Below, piece by piece: positions 62,766 to 64,000 of a DNA stretch of 64,000 nt. The DNA is from Clostridia bacterium (GTDB lineage: Bacteria; Bacillota; Peptococcia; DRI-13; SM3-B62): NCBI GenBank assembly GCA_018432615.1, contig JAHDSQ010000017.1:123014-187013 (forward strand). Direction: 5' to 3'. The position numbers were made by a program, and so were the translations under genes. How positions within the stretch are numbered: position 1 is the stretch's first letter; each line of letters opens with the position of its first letter. Under the pieces are notes generated by a model. It saw nothing but the letters and a program-made list of their open reading frames with translations, made no database searches and had not been told where the DNA came from.

Positions 62766-62861
62766 GTAGTGTGTCCTGGAGGAGTCCACAACCAAGAAAA
62801 ACTCATCCAGGACAAAAACCGCACTACCGAGGCAGGAGGTTCCAAATATAATTTTACCTCC
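62766..62861 (+). ncRNA. Structured leader with two consecutive hairpins (candidate cis-regulatory RNA)
   Basis: GTAGTG (62766-62771) plus 62772-62785 pair with 62801-62814 (one mismatch) and CACTAC (62822-62827), giving about 20 pairs with a 7-nt bulge on one side. A second hairpin, GGAGGT at 62835-62840 with ACCTCC at 62856-62861, follows and encloses an AGGAGG. The class is not known to me. Confidence 0.5.
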
Positions 62862-62907
62862 ACCCAAATTTTATGTAAACATCAGAAAATTCAGGGGGGT
62901 TTCAAAA

Positions 62908-63699
62908 ATGAAGAAAAGCTTTATAACTTTGTTTGCTTTGGCGATGATGTTTGTTTTGCTCACTACCACAGCTTTTGCAAGTGATAAACCGATGGATACA
63001 AGCAGAAATCTTAACGCGGAAAACTATGTAGGGACCGAGGTCGCAGGAATCACAAAAAGTATCCTACCACTTTCAGCAACTAATCATCAGATTCGTATAT
63101 ATTGGAGCTCTAATACTATCAAGAATAAGATATATAGTAGTTACAATAACGGAACAATAATTGAGCATTTATACATGGGAGAAATCGTTTTGCCTACTGG
63201 GTCCACATATCGTAAAGATCTTGGAAGTGGCTATTATGAAGATTGGGTACAGGTAGAGTTTTTCGATAATGGTCCTAATTGTTGGGCTTATGGATGGATG
63301 TTGGAAGAAGCATATGTACCTGGGGAGTGGATAATTGGAGGTTATTTATATACTTCCACACTCGATGATGTTATTGATATGGAATCCTCAGAGGCAACTG
63401 ACTACATGGCAGTGAGAGTTGTTGGCGGAGTGACATACTACGGCATTCGAACCAGATATAATAGTGCAATTTACAATAGTAACGGGAATTATATAGAAAG
63501 TGTGCCGGAAGATAGTTGGGTATGGGTCACCGGCTCTAATGTTGTTGGCGCAACACACCATGATTGGATGACAATTAATGCACTTAGCTCAACAAAAACA
63601 GGTACACTTACTATCTTTACTTCCACCACTTTTTTTGATGCAGATTTTAATTACGTTAACCCAATATACTACAATATTTACCTTCGCTATTGGGAGTAG
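62908..63699 (+). CDS. Exported protein with SH3-like repeats, function unknown
   Basis: 263 residues with a signal peptide (KKSFITLFALAMMFVLLTTTAFA). The mature protein is rich in tyrosine, serine and glycine. Segments such as IVLPTGSTYRKDLGSGYYEDWVQVEFFDNG and the closing region of WVWVTGSN...HDWMTINAL resemble bacterial SH3-type wall-binding domains, in at least two copies. There is no enzyme domain. GGGGGG is 12 bases before the ATG. It is followed by a long hairpin and then by the start of another SH3-like gene, so the two may form an exported wall-associated module. Confidence 0.7.
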   Translation: MKKSFITLFALAMMFVLLTTTAFASDKPMDTSRNLNAENYVGTEVAGITKSILPLSATNHQIRIYWSSNTIKNKIYSSYNNGTIIEHLYMGEIVLPTGSTYRKDLGSGYYEDWVQVEFFDNGPNCWAYGWMLEEAYVPGEWIIGGYLYTSTLDDVIDMESSEATDYMAVRVVGGVTYYGIRTRYNSAIYNSNGNYIESVPEDSWVWVTGSNVVGATHHDWMTINALSSTKTGTLTIFTSTTFFDADFNYVNPIYYNIYLRYWE

Positions 63700-63736
63700 T
63701 TGATAATAAATATGCCTAGAGAGTAGTCGATACCCT

Positions 63737-63777
63737 ATATTAGGTAGGGGGAATGTTTGCTTCCTCCTACCTAATAT
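63737..63777. terminator. Long hairpin between the SH3-like genes
   Basis: Bases 63737-63753 pair with 63761-63777 (17 bp, one mismatch) around a 7-nt loop, and CGATA/TATCG can extend it. No T-run follows, so it may stabilise or process the mRNA rather than end it. Confidence 0.5.
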
Positions 63778-63829
63778 GTATCGGAATGTTAAAAAACACA
63801 TAACCATTAGGAATAAGGGGGAATTACTT

Positions 63830-64000
63830 ATGTCTGTTAATACAACCATGGCAATAGCGAGTAGTGTTTATCATGGACCGGATTCAAGCAATTACGCTCC
63901 GGTAGGTAGTGTTGATTTAAACGAACTCGTTCAGGTTCATGCAATGGAAATGGGATGGTTTTACATTGAATACACGACTTCGACAAATAATAAGAGGGGT
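63830..64000 (+). CDS. 5' end of an SH3-like domain gene, cut by the window edge
   Basis: AAGGGGGAA at 63815-63823 precedes ATG 63830 and the frame stays open to the window end (57 codons). The residues contain SSVYHGPDSSNYAPVGSV and a GWFYIEY segment, the pattern of a bacterial SH3 (SH3b) domain. There is no signal peptide in the visible part, so it could be a cytoplasmic or phage-lysin-like protein; the catalytic part, if any, is outside the window. Confidence 0.65.
   Translation, partial: MSVNTTMAIASSVYHGPDSSNYAPVGSVDLNELVQVHAMEMGWFYIEYTTSTNNKRG

Noticed and set aside
62730..62984. 84-codon plus-strand frame before the 62908 gene
   Set aside because: No good ribosome binding site, runs through the structured leader and overlaps the signal peptide of the real gene in another frame.

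Overview
The window looks like chromosomal DNA of an endospore-forming, largely anaerobic Bacillota, most likely a Peptococcaceae/Desulfotomaculum-like member of the Clostridia. The evidence is the sporulation gene set (spoVG, fin, spoVT, a spoIID-like gene, yabP, yabQ, spoIIE, a cotS-like gene), strong AGGAGG-type ribosome binding sites, oxygen-sensitive glycyl-radical metabolism (pflB/pflA with a ZTP riboswitch), feoAB, and very large secreted proteins with Listeria/Bacteroides-type repeats and a copper-amine-oxidase-N domain. No rRNA, tRNA, CRISPR array, transposase or phage gene was recognised. All assignments come from reading the sequence by eye; no database search was run.

Layout. (1) 1-6.9 kb: a TreT-like glycosyltransferase, a PAS-domain protein, and an ion-homeostasis group of a ClC channel with an RCK_C tail divergent from trkA-trkH. 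(2) 6.9-33.1 kb: the conserved housekeeping/sporulation block known from Bacillus subtilis (ispE, purR, spoVG, glmU, prs, pth, fin, mfd, spoVT, yabN, rqcP, yabP, yabQ, divIC, yabR, spoIIE, tilS). It carries lineage-specific insertions: a GntR regulator, an NTP transferase, a PrsA-like foldase, hup, a SpoIID-like lipoprotein, a YteA-like protein, two flavoproteins and a cotS-like pair. It encodes isoprenoid, cell-wall and nucleotide precursor synthesis, ribosome rescue, transcription-coupled repair, division and sporulation control. The expected hprT-ftsH do not follow tilS; a REP-like repeat and an inverted thioredoxin-domain gene lie there instead. (3) 35.3-47.8 kb: a GC-richer accessory island on the minus strand with two giant exported beta-repeat proteins, a small DUF2442 gene and a MalT-like LuxR regulator, with a duplicated terminator module. 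(4) 47.9-51.5 kb: a small lipoprotein and feoA-feoB-mntR. (5) 51.6-55.9 kb: a methionine locus, a LysR regulator convergent with metE-metF. metE is interrupted by one in-frame amber codon. The regulator leader and the metE upstream region share an ATAG-N7-CTAT box. (6) 55.9-60.9 kb: a MntA/HepT toxin-antitoxin pair, pflB-pflA behind a ZTP riboswitch, and a divergent Phd-Uma2 fusion gene whose promoter region carries palindromes resembling the one in the pfl promoter. (7) 60.9-64 kb: an orphan lipoprotein, a 0.7 kb gene-free stretch with a structured leader, and two secreted or SH3-like proteins, the second cut by the window edge.

The most unusual signals are the amber codon in metE, the REP-like palindromes (27-48 nt) at four sites, a perfect 19-bp hairpin overlapping the yabP ribosome binding site, the surface-protein island with its own regulator, the Phd-Uma2 fusion with operator-like repeats shared with pfl, and the structured leader near 62.8 kb.
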